Shown here one piece after another: positions 42,071 through 51,751 of a DNA stretch of 64,000 nt. The number at the start of each line of letters is the position of its first letter. The first letter of the stretch is position 1. The notes below the pieces were generated by a model that saw nothing but the letters and a program-made list of their open reading frames with translations, did no database searches and was not told the DNA's origin. This DNA is from CAG-177 sp964587915 (GTDB lineage: Bacteria > Bacillota > Clostridia > Oscillospirales > Acutalibacteraceae). The DNA lies in the NCBI GenBank assembly GCA_964587915.1, contig CAZPMK010000002.1, forward strand, positions 78,408-142,407, given 5' to 3'. Position numbers and translations under genes: made by a program.

Positions 42071-43357
42071 TTATTTAACGGGAACGAGCTTTTCTTTTCC
42101 ACCCATGTAGGGTCTCAATGCAACGGGAACGTTTATGCTGCCGTCGGCGTTGAGGTTGTTTTCAAGGAAAGCTATGAGCATTCTCGGAGGAGCAACCACC
42201 GTGTTGTTGAGAGTGTGTGCAAAGTATTTTCCATCCTTGCCGTCAACTCTGATTTTCAGACGGCGTGCCTGTGCATCACCGAGATTTGAGCAGGAGCCGA
42301 CTTCAAAGTATTTTTTCTGTCTGGGTGACCATGCTTCAACGTCAAAGGATTTAACCTTGAGGTCGGCGAGGTCTCCGGAGCAGCATTCAAGCGTTCTGAC
42401 GGGAATATCGAGGGAACGGAAAAGGTCAACGGTGTTCTGCCAGAGCTTGTCAAACCACATCATGCTGTCCTCGGGCTTGCAGACAACTATCATTTCCTGC
42501 TTTTCAAATTGATGAATCCTGTAAACGCCCCTTTCCTCAATGCCGTGAGCACCCTTTTCCTTGCGGAAGCAGGGAGAATAGCTTGTAAGAGTGTGGGGGA
42601 GAGTATCCTCATCAATAATCGTATCAATGTATTTGCCTATCATTGAATGCTCGCTGGTGCCGATAAGATAGAGGTCTTCACCCTCGATTTTATACATCAT
42701 TGCATCCATTTCTGCAAAGCTCATAACGCCGGTTACAACGTTACTGCGAATCATAAAGGGCGGAATGCAGTAGGTGAAGCCTTTGTCAATCATGAAGTCT
42801 CTTGCGTAGGAGATAACAGCGGAATGAAGTCTTGCAATGTCTCCGCAAAGATAATAGAAGCCGTTGCCCGCGACCTTTCTTGCTGCATCAAGGTCAATGC
42901 CGTTAAAGCGTTCCATGATTTCCGTATGATAGGGAATTTCAAAATCGGGAACGAGCGGCTCACCGTATTTTGTCACCTCAACATTTTCGCTGTCGTCCTT
43001 ACCGATGGGTACCGACGGGTCGATAATGTTGGGAATGACCATCATTATTTTTGTGATCTTTTCGGTGTATTCGGCTTCGAGGCGTTCGCATTCGGCAAGT
43101 CTTTCGGAGAACTCGGTTACCTTTGTCTTTGCCGCCATCGCCTCGTCCTTTTTGCCCTGTGCCATGAGAGCACCGATTTCCTTGGAAACCTTGTTTCTGT
43201 TGGCTCTCAGGGAATCCGCCTCCTGCTTTATCGCTCTTGATTCGGCATCGAGTGCGATTACTTCGTCAACAAGAGGGAGCTTCTTGTCTTGAAATTTCTT
43301 TTTGATATTTTCTTTGACTGCATCCGGATTTTCTCTTAAAAATTTTATGTCTAACAT
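42071..43357 (-). CDS. serS: Seryl-tRNA synthetase
   Basis: Charges tRNA-Ser. 428 residues, the normal bacterial size: an N-terminal antiparallel coiled-coil arm (about 30-100, DAESRAIKQEADSLRANRNKVSKE) and a class II catalytic core with motif 2 PCFRKEKGAHGIEERGVYRIHQFEK and motif 3 GTVVAPPRMLIAFLENN-like text (LNNTVVAPPRMLIAFLE). There is no T-box in front of it; it lies 33 bases after the Mrp gene in the same operon. Confidence 0.97.
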   Translation of the reverse strand: MLDIKFLRENPDAVKENIKKKFQDKKLPLVDEVIALDAESRAIKQEADSLRANRNKVSKEIGALMAQGKKDEAMAAKTKVTEFSERLAECERLEAEYTEKITKIMMVIPNIIDPSVPIGKDDSENVEVTKYGEPLVPDFEIPYHTEIMERFNGIDLDAARKVAGNGFYYLCGDIARLHSAVISYARDFMIDKGFTYCIPPFMIRSNVVTGVMSFAEMDAMMYKIEGEDLYLIGTSEHSMIGKYIDTIIDEDTLPHTLTSYSPCFRKEKGAHGIEERGVYRIHQFEKQEMIVVCKPEDSMMWFDKLWQNTVDLFRSLDIPVRTLECCSGDLADLKVKSFDVEAWSPRQKKYFEVGSCSNLGDAQARRLKIRVDGKDGKYFAHTLNNTVVAPPRMLIAFLENNLNADGSINVPVALRPYMGGKEKLVPVK

Positions 43358-43390
43358 TTTATCACTCCTGATTACTTATGTCACGGTTTA

Positions 43391-44218
43391 TTATTCTGAT
43401 TTGAGCAAAAAGTCAACGGCATCCGAAATGTATTTGTCGTCGGTCAGCTCAACGGCACCCTTGTCAACAAGAGAGGCATTTTTCGGATCGAGCGGAAGTC
43501 TTGCCAAAACGGGAACGCCGAGCTCCTTTGCAACTTCCTCAATATGACTTTCGCCGAAAATGCTGAATTCCTTGCCGCAATCGGGGCATACGGCATAGCT
43601 CATATTTTCAACAAGTCCGAGAACGGGAATGTTCATCAGCTTTGCCATGTTGTATGCCTTTTTGACTATCATTGTTACAAGCTCCTGCGGAGTGGTGACG
43701 ATAACAATGCCGTCAACGGGAAGATTTTGGAATACCGTCAGAGGAACGTCGCCGGTTCCGGGAGGCATATCAACGAACATATAATCAACATCGCCCCAGG
43801 CAACATCTTTCCAGAATTGCTGAATTACACCCGAAATGACGGGACCTCTCCAAACAACGGGTGAATCTTCATTCTCGAGAAGAAGATTTACCGACATAAT
43901 TTTAATTCCCGTTTTGCTTTCTTCGGGCAAAAGACCCGTTTCATCAGCCTTTGCTCTGCCTTTTATTCCGAAAGACCTCGGGATTGACGGGCCCGTTACG
44001 TCCGCATCGAGCACGGCACAGGATTTTCCTCTTGCCTGCATTGCACTTGCAAGCATCGAGGTGACAAGCGACTTGCCTACGCCGCCCTTGCCGCTGACTA
44101 CGGCAATTACCTTACCGACATTGCTGAACGGACCGCAGGGGATTCTGAGGTCTTGTGCTTGCTTTGATGAGCAATTGCTTGAACAGGTTGAGCAATTGCC
44201 GCTGCATGATTCGCTCAT
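43391..44218 (-). CDS. Mrp/NBP35-family Fe-S cluster carrier ATPase
   Basis: About 275 residues. It has a Cys-rich N-terminus (SESCSGNCSTCSSNCSS), the deviant Walker A VVSGKGGVGKSLV of the SIMIBI/MinD group, MPPGTGDVPLT, and the C-terminal CPDCGKEF (CxxC) that bridges a 4Fe-4S cluster in homologues. It delivers Fe-S clusters to apo-proteins. The frame is open upstream, but the ATG at 44218 follows GGAGATAAAAAC and lies 14 bases after the upstream stop, so it is preferred. Confidence 0.93.
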   Translation of the reverse strand: MSESCSGNCSTCSSNCSSKQAQDLRIPCGPFSNVGKVIAVVSGKGGVGKSLVTSMLASAMQARGKSCAVLDADVTGPSIPRSFGIKGRAKADETGLLPEESKTGIKIMSVNLLLENEDSPVVWRGPVISGVIQQFWKDVAWGDVDYMFVDMPPGTGDVPLTVFQNLPVDGIVIVTTPQELVTMIVKKAYNMAKLMNIPVLGLVENMSYAVCPDCGKEFSIFGESHIEEVAKELGVPVLARLPLDPKNASLVDKGAVELTDDKYISDAVDFLLKSE

Positions 44219-44232
44219 GTTTTTATCTCCAT

Positions 44233-45009
44233 TCATTTTAGAATATAATATACTGCCTGAGCCGCCAAAAATAAAAGCGGCATATGAACTATATAGATGA
44301 TAAGTGCTTTTCTGCCGAGAAAGGACAGAAATCCGCATCGCTTTTTATAAAGTGTCTCGGGAAAGCCTCGATTGAGAAAATATCTGCCGAGAAAATATCC
44401 GAAAAGGAAAATAAAGAAATTCGGCAAAAGCGGGAAATAATCTGCCGAATAAAAGGATGGCGAATAAATACCGAGTGGCATGAGCAGATTGGTACCGTAA
44501 AGTGCTTCGGGAAGCTCCAAATATATAAGCTCTCCGTAGCTCAAAATTCTGCCTTCTATTCCGCTTGTAAGAGGATACAAAACCGCACATAAAAGTATAC
44601 CTGCAAACGGCGACAGCCTTTCGAGCGGCTTTTTCAGCGGTACGCACAGAAGAATCGATACCGACAGAAAATGAAGTATGCCGAAATATATTTCCATACC
44701 CTCAAATCCGAGAGCAGGGAGGATCAATGCCGTAACCAGCGTAAAGCCCGTTGCGACCGCAAGCAAACGAAGTCCGCGTTTGAGGTTGCTCCTTGACAGA
44801 CTGCAAGAAATCCCGCAAAGAGAAATGAAGATTGCGGCGAAGAACGGCTGTATCGGTTCAAAAAAGTTAAAAAGCGTTTCAGCACGAGATATTCCGAAGA
44901 GAGAATACAAAATGAAAAAGGCGTGATAAAAAATCATGCAGAAAACCGCAAGTCCCCGAAGCTCGTCAAGAAAGTGTATTCTGTTTTCGGAAGAGCTGTT
45001 CTTTGTCAT
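44233..45009 (-). CDS. DUF1624 / HGSNAT-like membrane acyltransferase
   Basis: 258 residues with about seven transmembrane helices. The N-terminus RIHFLDELRGLAVFCMIFYHAFF matches the heparan-alpha-glucosaminide acetyltransferase catalytic family (PF07786), including the early Asp-Glu-Arg-Gly motif and membrane His. It probably moves an acyl group across the membrane onto a glycan; the acceptor is unknown. GTGAGGTAATCAAA precedes the ATG. It heads the operon with Mrp and serS, a functionally mixed unit. Confidence 0.85.
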   Translation of the reverse strand: MTKNSSSENRIHFLDELRGLAVFCMIFYHAFFILYSLFGISRAETLFNFFEPIQPFFAAIFISLCGISCSLSRSNLKRGLRLLAVATGFTLVTALILPALGFEGMEIYFGILHFLSVSILLCVPLKKPLERLSPFAGILLCAVLYPLTSGIEGRILSYGELIYLELPEALYGTNLLMPLGIYSPSFYSADYFPLLPNFFIFLFGYFLGRYFLNRGFPETLYKKRCGFLSFLGRKALIIYIVHMPLLFLAAQAVYYILK

Positions 45010-45032
45010 TTTGATTACCTCACTAAAGTATT

Positions 45033-45060
45033 ATTTTAACATATCACAAGGAAAATGCAA
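45033..45060 (-). promoter_or_regulatory. Promoter of the DUF1624-Mrp-serS operon
   Basis: Minus-strand TTGCAT (45060-45055), 16-base spacer, TAAAAT (45038-45033). Confidence 0.7.
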
Positions 45061-45180
45061 GGGTTTATTGATTTTTTGACCCCAAAAAGTGAGAATTTAA
45101 AAAAATTATAAATAATATATAGCGTATTCGGCTCAAATATGCTATAATTTTTCAAAACAAAGGAACGGACGGTATTGTAT

Positions 45181-45726
45181 ATGATTGATAAAATCAGAGA
45201 ACTGCTTTTTAAGCTGTTCAAAAAAGACAGCTTTATCGGCAAGCTCATTGACAAATTCTTCACAAGAGAGATTGTAACATATATAATTTTCGGTGTGCTG
45301 ACCACTGCCGTGAACCTTGTGACTTTTTATATCTTCAAGCAGATTTTTGTCTCGATAGGCTGGGACGGCGTTTTCAACAAGCTCTTCGGATCCGCCGGTT
45401 GGGATAAAGCACTTGAGCTTCTCGGAAGCGGAACGGATTATCTTGATGCAACGGTTATCGCTTGGACGGTTGCAGTCGTTTTTGCCTTTGTGACAAATAA
45501 ACTTATTGTTTTTGAATCAAAGAGCTGGAAGCCTGCCGTTGCGGGAAAAGAATTTCTCGGCTTCATCGGTGCAAGACTGTTTTCGCTTATTGTCGAGCTT
45601 GTTATGATGTTTGTCATGGTAACGCTCCTGAGATTCAACGAGTTTATCGCAAAGCTCATTGTTCAAGTTGTTGTCGTCATTTTGAATTATGTTTTCAGCA
45701 AGCTCTTGATTTTCAAAAACAAGTAA
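45181..45726 (+). CDS. GtrA-family membrane protein
   Basis: 181 residues with four transmembrane segments in the GtrA arrangement (VTYIIFGVLTTAVNLVTFYIF; AWTVAVVFAFVTNKLIVFES; ending NYVFSKLLIFK). Family members are linked to moving polyprenyl-linked sugars across the membrane. The central loop (about 60-90, FGSAGWDKALELLGSG) is longer than usual. A TATAAT lies near 45140, but no convincing -35. The ATG at 45181 is taken over an in-frame TTG two codons earlier. Confidence 0.88.
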   Translation: MIDKIRELLFKLFKKDSFIGKLIDKFFTREIVTYIIFGVLTTAVNLVTFYIFKQIFVSIGWDGVFNKLFGSAGWDKALELLGSGTDYLDATVIAWTVAVVFAFVTNKLIVFESKSWKPAVAGKEFLGFIGARLFSLIVELVMMFVMVTLLRFNEFIAKLIVQVVVVILNYVFSKLLIFKNK

Positions 45727-45739
45727 ACGGGGGAAAATT

Positions 45740-46894
45740 ATGTTTATAACAAATGATATTAAATATGTCGGCGTGAATGACCGCAAAATTGACCTTTTCG
45801 AGGGTCAGTTTGTTGTCCCGAACGGCATGGCGTACAATTCATATGTCATCCTTGACGAAAAAACGGCGGTGCTCGATACCGTCGATGCCGCCTTTAACGA
45901 GGAATGGCTCGGCAATATTTCATCGGTTCTCGGAGAAAGAAAGGCCGATTATCTTATCGTACAGCACATGGAACCCGACCATTCGGCGAATATAGTCAAT
46001 TTCTTAAAGGCATATCCCGAGGCGACCGTTGTTGCAAATTCAAAAACGCTCACCATGATGAATAACTTTTTTGATTTTGACTTTGACGGCAGAATTTTGC
46101 TTGTTGAGGACGGCAGTGCTCTTTCTCTCGGAAAACACACTCTCAGCTTTGTTTTTGCTCCCATGGTTCATTGGCCCGAGGTAATGCTCACCTATGATTC
46201 TGCGGATAAGATACTGTTTTCTGCGGACGCTTTCGGAAAATTCGGAGCACTCGACACCGATGAGGATTGGGACTGCGAGGCAAGACGCTATTATTTCGGA
46301 ATCGTCGGAAAATACGGTGCTCAGGTTCAGACGGTGCTTAAAAAAGCTGCGGCACTCGATATTGCAATTATATGCCCGCTCCACGGTCCCGTGCTTACCG
46401 AAAATCTTGGTCACTACCTTGAAAAATATGATATCTGGTCCGCTTACAAAGCTGAATCCGAGGGCGTTATGATAGCATACACCTCTGTTTACGGCAACAC
46501 AAAAAAGGCGGCTCTCCTGCTTGGTGAGAAGCTGACCGCAAAAGGCTGTCCCAAGGTGGTGCTGTGTGATCTTGCAAGAGAGGATTCTGCTGAAGCGGTG
46601 GAGGATGCGTTCCGTTACGGCAAGCTCGTTCTTGCCACAACAACCTACAATTCCGATATTTTTCCATTTATGAAGCATTTTATTGATGCACTTACCGAGA
46701 GGGGATACCGCAACAGAACGATAGGCTTAATTGAAAACGGCTCATGGGCACCCGTTGCCGCAAAGCTCATGCGGGATAAATTTGAAAAGAGCAAGAATAT
46801 TGAAATTCTCGAACCCGTTGTCAAAATAAAATCGGCACTGAATGCCGAGAGCGAAGCACAGCTCGATGCCCTTGCCGCAGAGCTTTGCAAATAA
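45740..46894 (+). CDS. A-type flavoprotein (flavodiiron protein, FprA family)
   Basis: 384 residues. The N-terminal metallo-beta-lactamase-like domain contains the diiron motif HxExDH in VQHMEPDHSAN, then APMVHWPEVM, SADAFGKFG and CPLHGPVL. A C-terminal flavodoxin domain begins near residue 250 (MIAYTSVYGNTKKAA) and binds FMN. It reduces O2 to water and/or NO to N2O, protecting an anaerobe. It lies 13 bases after gtrA, likely on the same transcript; a rubredoxin partner is not in view. Confidence 0.95.
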   Translation: MFITNDIKYVGVNDRKIDLFEGQFVVPNGMAYNSYVILDEKTAVLDTVDAAFNEEWLGNISSVLGERKADYLIVQHMEPDHSANIVNFLKAYPEATVVANSKTLTMMNNFFDFDFDGRILLVEDGSALSLGKHTLSFVFAPMVHWPEVMLTYDSADKILFSADAFGKFGALDTDEDWDCEARRYYFGIVGKYGAQVQTVLKKAAALDIAIICPLHGPVLTENLGHYLEKYDIWSAYKAESEGVMIAYTSVYGNTKKAALLLGEKLTAKGCPKVVLCDLAREDSAEAVEDAFRYGKLVLATTTYNSDIFPFMKHFIDALTERGYRNRTIGLIENGSWAPVAAKLMRDKFEKSKNIEILEPVVKIKSALNAESEAQLDALAAELCK

Positions 46895-46897
46895 AAA

Positions 46898-46937
46898 TCA
46901 AGGCTGTAAGATGCGTTGTCGATCTTACAGCCTTTAA
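46898..46937. terminator. Bidirectional terminator between FprA and uvrA
   Basis: AAGGCTGTAAGAT (46900-46912) pairs perfectly with ATCTTACAGCCTT (46922-46934). It is shared by converging genes. Confidence 0.9.
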
Positions 46938-46939
46938 TA

Positions 46940-49768
46940 TTACCTGTTCAAAATTTCTTTCAGATATTTACCCGTATAAGATTTTTTGCATTTTGCCACT
47001 TCTTCGGGTGTGCCTTGAGCAACGATTCTGCCGCCGCCGTTACCGCCCTCCGGCCCGAGGTCGATAATGTGGTCGGCGGTTTTTATTACGTCAAGATTGT
47101 GTTCGATAACTATAACGGTATTTCCGTTGTCAACGAATTCTTGAAGCACGTCAATGAGCCGATGCACGTCGGCGGTATGCAAACCCGTTGTCGGCTCGTC
47201 GAGAATGTATACGGTTTTGCCCGTTGCATATCTTGAAAGCTCCGTTGCGAGCTTCACACGCTGAGCCTCTCCGCCGGAAAGAGTGGTTGCCGACTGACCG
47301 AGCTTTACATATCCGAGACCGACATCGTACAGCGTTTTGATTTTGCGGTGGATTTTCGGAATGCTCTCAAAAAATCCCATCGCTTCCTCAACGGTCATTT
47401 CGAGAACGTCGTGAATGCTCTTATCTTTGTATTTAACCTCAAGCGTTTCCTTGTTGTATCTCTTTCCGCCGCAGACTTCACAGGGGACATAGATATCCGC
47501 AAGAAAGTGCATTTCTATTTTAACTATTCCGTCGCCCTGACACGCTTCACAGCGACCGCCCTTGACATTAAAGGAGAAACGGTTTGGCTTGTAGCCGCGT
47601 TTTTTTGAGTCAGTGGTGGAAGCGAAAAGATCGCGTATATCGTTGAAAACGCCCGTATAGGTTGCGGGATTTGAACGGGGAGTTCTGCCGATGGGGGATT
47701 GGTCTATGGTAATTACCTTGTCAAGATTTTCAAGTCCCGTTATCGAATCGAAGCTGCCGCTGATTTTGTGTGCGCCGTTCAGCTCGTTTGAAAGATGCTT
47801 GTTGAGTATTTCGTTGACAAGAGAGGATTTTCCGCTGCCCGATACGCCCGTAACACAGATGAATTTGCCGAGAGGAAAATCAACGTCAATATTTTTCAGG
47901 TTGTTTTCCTTTGCACCGTGAACGGTCAGCGTTTTTCCGTTGCCGTTACGCCGCTTTTCGGGAACGGGGATAAATCTTTTTCCGCTCAGATATTGACCCG
48001 TTATTGAACGTTCGCAGGAAATTATGTCATCAACACTGCCGCAGCATACGATTTCGCCGCCGTGAATGCCCGCACCGGGGCCGACATCCACAATATAATC
48101 CGCCGCACGCATGGTATCCTCGTCATGCTCAACCACTATAAGCGTGTTTCCGATATCGCGAAGATGCTTCAGCGTTGCAAGCAGCTTTTCGTTGTCACGC
48201 TGATGAAGTCCTATGCTCGGCTCATCGAGAATATAAAGCACGCCCATGAGTGACGAGCCTATCTGCGTTGCAAGTCGAATACGCTGTGCCTCGCCGCCGG
48301 AAAGAGTGGCTGAGGCTCTTGCAAGGTCAAGATAATCAAGTCCGACACTTGAAAGAAAAGTCAGACGGCTCTTGATTTCTTTGATTATCATATCGGCAAT
48401 CATGTGCTCTCGTTCGGTGAGTACGAGAGAGTCAAGAAAAGCAAGCTCATCCGCAATGGATTTTTCGGTGAACTCGGAAATGTTTATTCCGCCCACGGTG
48501 ACACCGAGTGACTCTTTTTTGAGCCTTGCACCGCCGCATTCGGGACATTTCGTTATCGACATTACGGATTCTATTTCGGAGCGGGAATATTCGCTGTTCG
48601 TTTCTCTGTAACGGCGTTCCACATTGTTTATTACGCCCTCAAAATCGGTCATGTAGGTTCCGCTTCCGTATTCACTGCGGCGTTCCAATTTGATTTTTTT
48701 GCCCTTTGTACCGTAGAACAAAACATCCTTGGCTTGCTTTGAAAGCTCCTTGAACGGAGTGTCAAGCGAAAAGCCGTAAGCCGCCGCAAGTCCCTCATAA
48801 TACATTTGAGCTATCGTACCGCCGTCGGCAATTGACCATCCGCTGACTTTTATTGCACCCTGACGAACGGAAAGACTGTCATCGGGAACGACCATGTGAG
48901 GATCAACCTTCATAAACGTTGCAAGACCGAGACATTTCGGGCAGGCACCGAAGGGATTGTTGAAAGAAAATGAGCGAGGCTCAAGCTCCTCAATGTTTAC
49001 GCCGTGCTCCGGGCAGGCATAATTGAGAGAATACAGTTTTTCTTCTCCGCCGATAACGTCAATCAAAAGCAGACCGTCGGTAAGTCCCACAGCCGTTTCA
49101 ACGGAATCCGCAAGTCTTGAACGAATGCCGTCCTTGATGATGAGTCTGTCAACGACAACTTCAATGTTGTGTTTAATATTCTTTTCGAGCTTTATTTCTT
49201 CGGAAAGGTCGTAGGTTATCGAATCAATGCGAACTCTTGCAAAGCCGCTTTTGCGTATGCCGTCAAGCTCCTTGACAAATTCACCCTTTTTGCCTCGAGC
49301 AATCGGTGCCATGACTTGAATTTTAGTGCCCTCCTCAAGCGAAAGCACGTCCGCCGTTATGTCATCGACGGTTTGACGGGCTATCTCTCTGCCGCAAACG
49401 GGGCAATGGGGGATACCGATTCTTGCGTAAAGCAAACGCAGATAATCATATATTTCCGTTACGGTTCCGACGGTTGAACGGGGATTTTTTGAGGTTGTCT
49501 TTTGATCAATGGATATTGCGGGCGAAAGTCCATCTATAGCTTCAACGTTGGGCTTTTCCATTTGACCGAGAAACTGCCTTGCGTAGGAGGAGAGAGATTC
49601 AACGTATCTTCGCTGACCCTCGGCATATATTGTGTCGAATGCAAGGGAGGATTTTCCCGAACCCGAAAGACCCGTGAATACTACGAGCTTGTCTCTCGGA
49701 ACGGTAACGTCAACATTTTTAAGATTGTGTTCCCTTGCACCCTTGACGGTGATGTATTTTGAAGCCAT
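46940..49768 (-). CDS. uvrA: Excinuclease ABC subunit A
   Basis: Damage-recognition ATPase of nucleotide excision repair. 942 residues, standard length. Two ABC units: Walker A GLSGSGKSSLAFDT near residue 31 and GVSGSGKSSLVN near 640, with signature LSGGEAQRIRLA and LSGGEAQRVKLA. Zinc-finger cysteines are CPECGGARL and CEACQGDG...CEVCGGKRY. The start follows GAGGTAAATAAC, one base after the uvrB stop. Last gene of the operon. Confidence 0.98.
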   Translation of the reverse strand: MASKYITVKGAREHNLKNVDVTVPRDKLVVFTGLSGSGKSSLAFDTIYAEGQRRYVESLSSYARQFLGQMEKPNVEAIDGLSPAISIDQKTTSKNPRSTVGTVTEIYDYLRLLYARIGIPHCPVCGREIARQTVDDITADVLSLEEGTKIQVMAPIARGKKGEFVKELDGIRKSGFARVRIDSITYDLSEEIKLEKNIKHNIEVVVDRLIIKDGIRSRLADSVETAVGLTDGLLLIDVIGGEEKLYSLNYACPEHGVNIEELEPRSFSFNNPFGACPKCLGLATFMKVDPHMVVPDDSLSVRQGAIKVSGWSIADGGTIAQMYYEGLAAAYGFSLDTPFKELSKQAKDVLFYGTKGKKIKLERRSEYGSGTYMTDFEGVINNVERRYRETNSEYSRSEIESVMSITKCPECGGARLKKESLGVTVGGINISEFTEKSIADELAFLDSLVLTEREHMIADMIIKEIKSRLTFLSSVGLDYLDLARASATLSGGEAQRIRLATQIGSSLMGVLYILDEPSIGLHQRDNEKLLATLKHLRDIGNTLIVVEHDEDTMRAADYIVDVGPGAGIHGGEIVCCGSVDDIISCERSITGQYLSGKRFIPVPEKRRNGNGKTLTVHGAKENNLKNIDVDFPLGKFICVTGVSGSGKSSLVNEILNKHLSNELNGAHKISGSFDSITGLENLDKVITIDQSPIGRTPRSNPATYTGVFNDIRDLFASTTDSKKRGYKPNRFSFNVKGGRCEACQGDGIVKIEMHFLADIYVPCEVCGGKRYNKETLEVKYKDKSIHDVLEMTVEEAMGFFESIPKIHRKIKTLYDVGLGYVKLGQSATTLSGGEAQRVKLATELSRYATGKTVYILDEPTTGLHTADVHRLIDVLQEFVDNGNTVIVIEHNLDVIKTADHIIDLGPEGGNGGGRIVAQGTPEEVAKCKKSYTGKYLKEILNR

Positions 49769-49769
49769 G

Positions 49770-51728
49770 TTATTTACCTCGTTTGAGCTTTTCTATCCTG
49801 TCTCGCAGGTATGCGGCGTGTTCAAATTCAAGAATCTTCGCCGCCGCTTTCATTTCGGCGGTAAGACGTGCTATCATTGCTTCACGCTCTTTCTTGCTGA
49901 GCTTTGAAACAGCCTTGTCATCATCATTTTTCGATGAAATTTCTATTATTTCGTGAACATCCTTAATTATCGTTTTGGGCGTTATGCCGTGTTCTTCGTT
50001 GTATTTCATCTGCTTTTCGCGGCGACGGTTCGTTTCGGTTATCGCCCTCTCCATGGACGGAGTTACGCTGTCGGCATACATTATTACCGTGCCCTCTGCG
50101 TTTCGAGCCGCCCTGCCGATGGTCTGAATCAAAGAGGTTTCCGAACGAAGAAAGCCCTCCTTGTCCGCATCGAGAATTGCAACAAGCGATACCTCGGGAA
50201 TGTCAAGACCCTCACGCAGCAGGTTGATTCCGACAAGAACATCAAAATCGCCGAGGCGTAGACCGCGTATTATTTCCATTCTCTCAATCGTATCAATATC
50301 GTGATGCATATACCGCACCTTGATTTCGAGATTTTCGAGATAAGCGGTTAAATCCTCCGCCATGTGCTTTGTAAGCGTTGTTACGAGAACTCGCTCGCCC
50401 CTTGCGGCTCTTTCGTTGATTTCGGAAACAAGGTCATCTATCTGACCCTCTACGGGACGAACGGAGATCTCGGGATCAAGCAGTCCCGTGGGGCGTATGA
50501 CCTGCTCTGCAATTGCGGAGCTTTTTTCTTTTTCAAAATCGCCCGGTGTTGCACTGACGAATATTTTTTGCCCCGTGCGTTCGTAAAATTCATCAAAAGT
50601 CAAAGGACGGTTATCGTATGCCGACGGCAGACGGAAGCCGTAATTGATAAGACTTTCCTTGCGTGCTCTGTCGCCGCCGTACATTGCCCGAACCTGAGGC
50701 AGAGTCACATGGGATTCATCAACAAAAAGCAGAAAATCATCGGGAAAATAATTCAAAAGCGTGAACGGTGCGGTACCCGCCGCTCTGCCGCTCATCACTC
50801 GGGAATAGTTTTCTATACCCTTGCAAAAGCCCGTTTCTCGGAGCATTTCAATATCGTATTCGGTACGCTGCTTGATACGCTGAGCCTCGAGCAGCTTGCC
50901 CTCGCTCTCAAATTCCTTTACTCTGTCAAGCATTTCGGAATATATAGCGGCAATGGATTTTTCCATTTTGTCGGGAGCTATGACATAGTGCGATGCGGGA
51001 TATATTGCGGCGTGTGCAAGCACGCTTTTGACCTGACCCGTAAGGGCGTTTATTTCGCTGATTCTTTCTATTTCGTCGCCGAAGAATTCAACTCTTATTG
51101 CGTTTTCGTTGGAATATACGGGGAAAATTTCAACCACGTCACCGCGAACACGGAATTTGTTTCGGCTGAAATCGAGGTCGTTTCGCTCATATTGAATGGA
51201 AACGAGCTTGTCGATAAGCTCTTCACGGCTTTTCTCCATGCCGGTACGCAGAGAAATTACCATGCTGCGGTAATCAATCGGGTCGCCGAGAGTGTATATG
51301 CACGAAACGCTTGCCACGATTATTACGTCTCGCCTTTCCGAGAGGGCAGAGGTTGCCGAATGTCGGAGCTTGTCAATCTCATCGTTGACGGCGGAATCCT
51401 TTTCTATATATGTGTCCGTTGTTGGAATATACGCCTCGGGCTGATAGTAATCGTAGTAGGACACAAAATATTCAACGGCGTTTTCGGGAAAAAATTCTCG
51501 GAACTCGGAGCAAAGCTGAGCGGCAAGAGTTTTATTATGTGCAAGAATCAGCGTAGGACGGTTCAGCTCTGCAATTACATTCGCCATTGTAAAGGTTTTA
51601 CCCGAGCCCGTAACACCGAGAAGAGTCTGCTCGGAAAAACCCTTGTTGACGCCGTCAACGAGAGCCTTTATTGCCTGCGGCTGATCGCCCGTAGGCTTGT
51701 ATTTTGAAACGAGCTTGAAGCTGTCCAT
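49770..51728 (-). CDS. uvrB: Excinuclease ABC subunit B
   Basis: Helicase-like subunit that verifies damage and loads UvrC. 652 residues. Walker A GVTGSGKTFTMANV near 39-52, the beta-hairpin YFVSYYDYYQPEAYIP, the helicase motifs VDESHVTLPQ and QTIGRAARNAEG, and a C-terminal UVR motif (AMIARLTAEMKAAAKILEFEHAAYLRD) that contacts UvrC. The start follows AAGGAGAAAGGTAA. No uvrC is in the window. Confidence 0.98.
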   Translation of the reverse strand: MDSFKLVSKYKPTGDQPQAIKALVDGVNKGFSEQTLLGVTGSGKTFTMANVIAELNRPTLILAHNKTLAAQLCSEFREFFPENAVEYFVSYYDYYQPEAYIPTTDTYIEKDSAVNDEIDKLRHSATSALSERRDVIIVASVSCIYTLGDPIDYRSMVISLRTGMEKSREELIDKLVSIQYERNDLDFSRNKFRVRGDVVEIFPVYSNENAIRVEFFGDEIERISEINALTGQVKSVLAHAAIYPASHYVIAPDKMEKSIAAIYSEMLDRVKEFESEGKLLEAQRIKQRTEYDIEMLRETGFCKGIENYSRVMSGRAAGTAPFTLLNYFPDDFLLFVDESHVTLPQVRAMYGGDRARKESLINYGFRLPSAYDNRPLTFDEFYERTGQKIFVSATPGDFEKEKSSAIAEQVIRPTGLLDPEISVRPVEGQIDDLVSEINERAARGERVLVTTLTKHMAEDLTAYLENLEIKVRYMHHDIDTIERMEIIRGLRLGDFDVLVGINLLREGLDIPEVSLVAILDADKEGFLRSETSLIQTIGRAARNAEGTVIMYADSVTPSMERAITETNRRREKQMKYNEEHGITPKTIIKDVHEIIEISSKNDDDKAVSKLSKKEREAMIARLTAEMKAAAKILEFEHAAYLRDRIEKLKRGK

Positions 51729-51751
51729 TTACCTTTCTCCTTGCAGAATAA

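Noticed and set aside
50364..51707. 447-codon open frame on the plus strand opposite uvrB
   Set aside because: It is antisense to a strongly supported uvrB, rich in Cys/Phe/Arg from the reverse complement, and has no ribosome binding site or domain.
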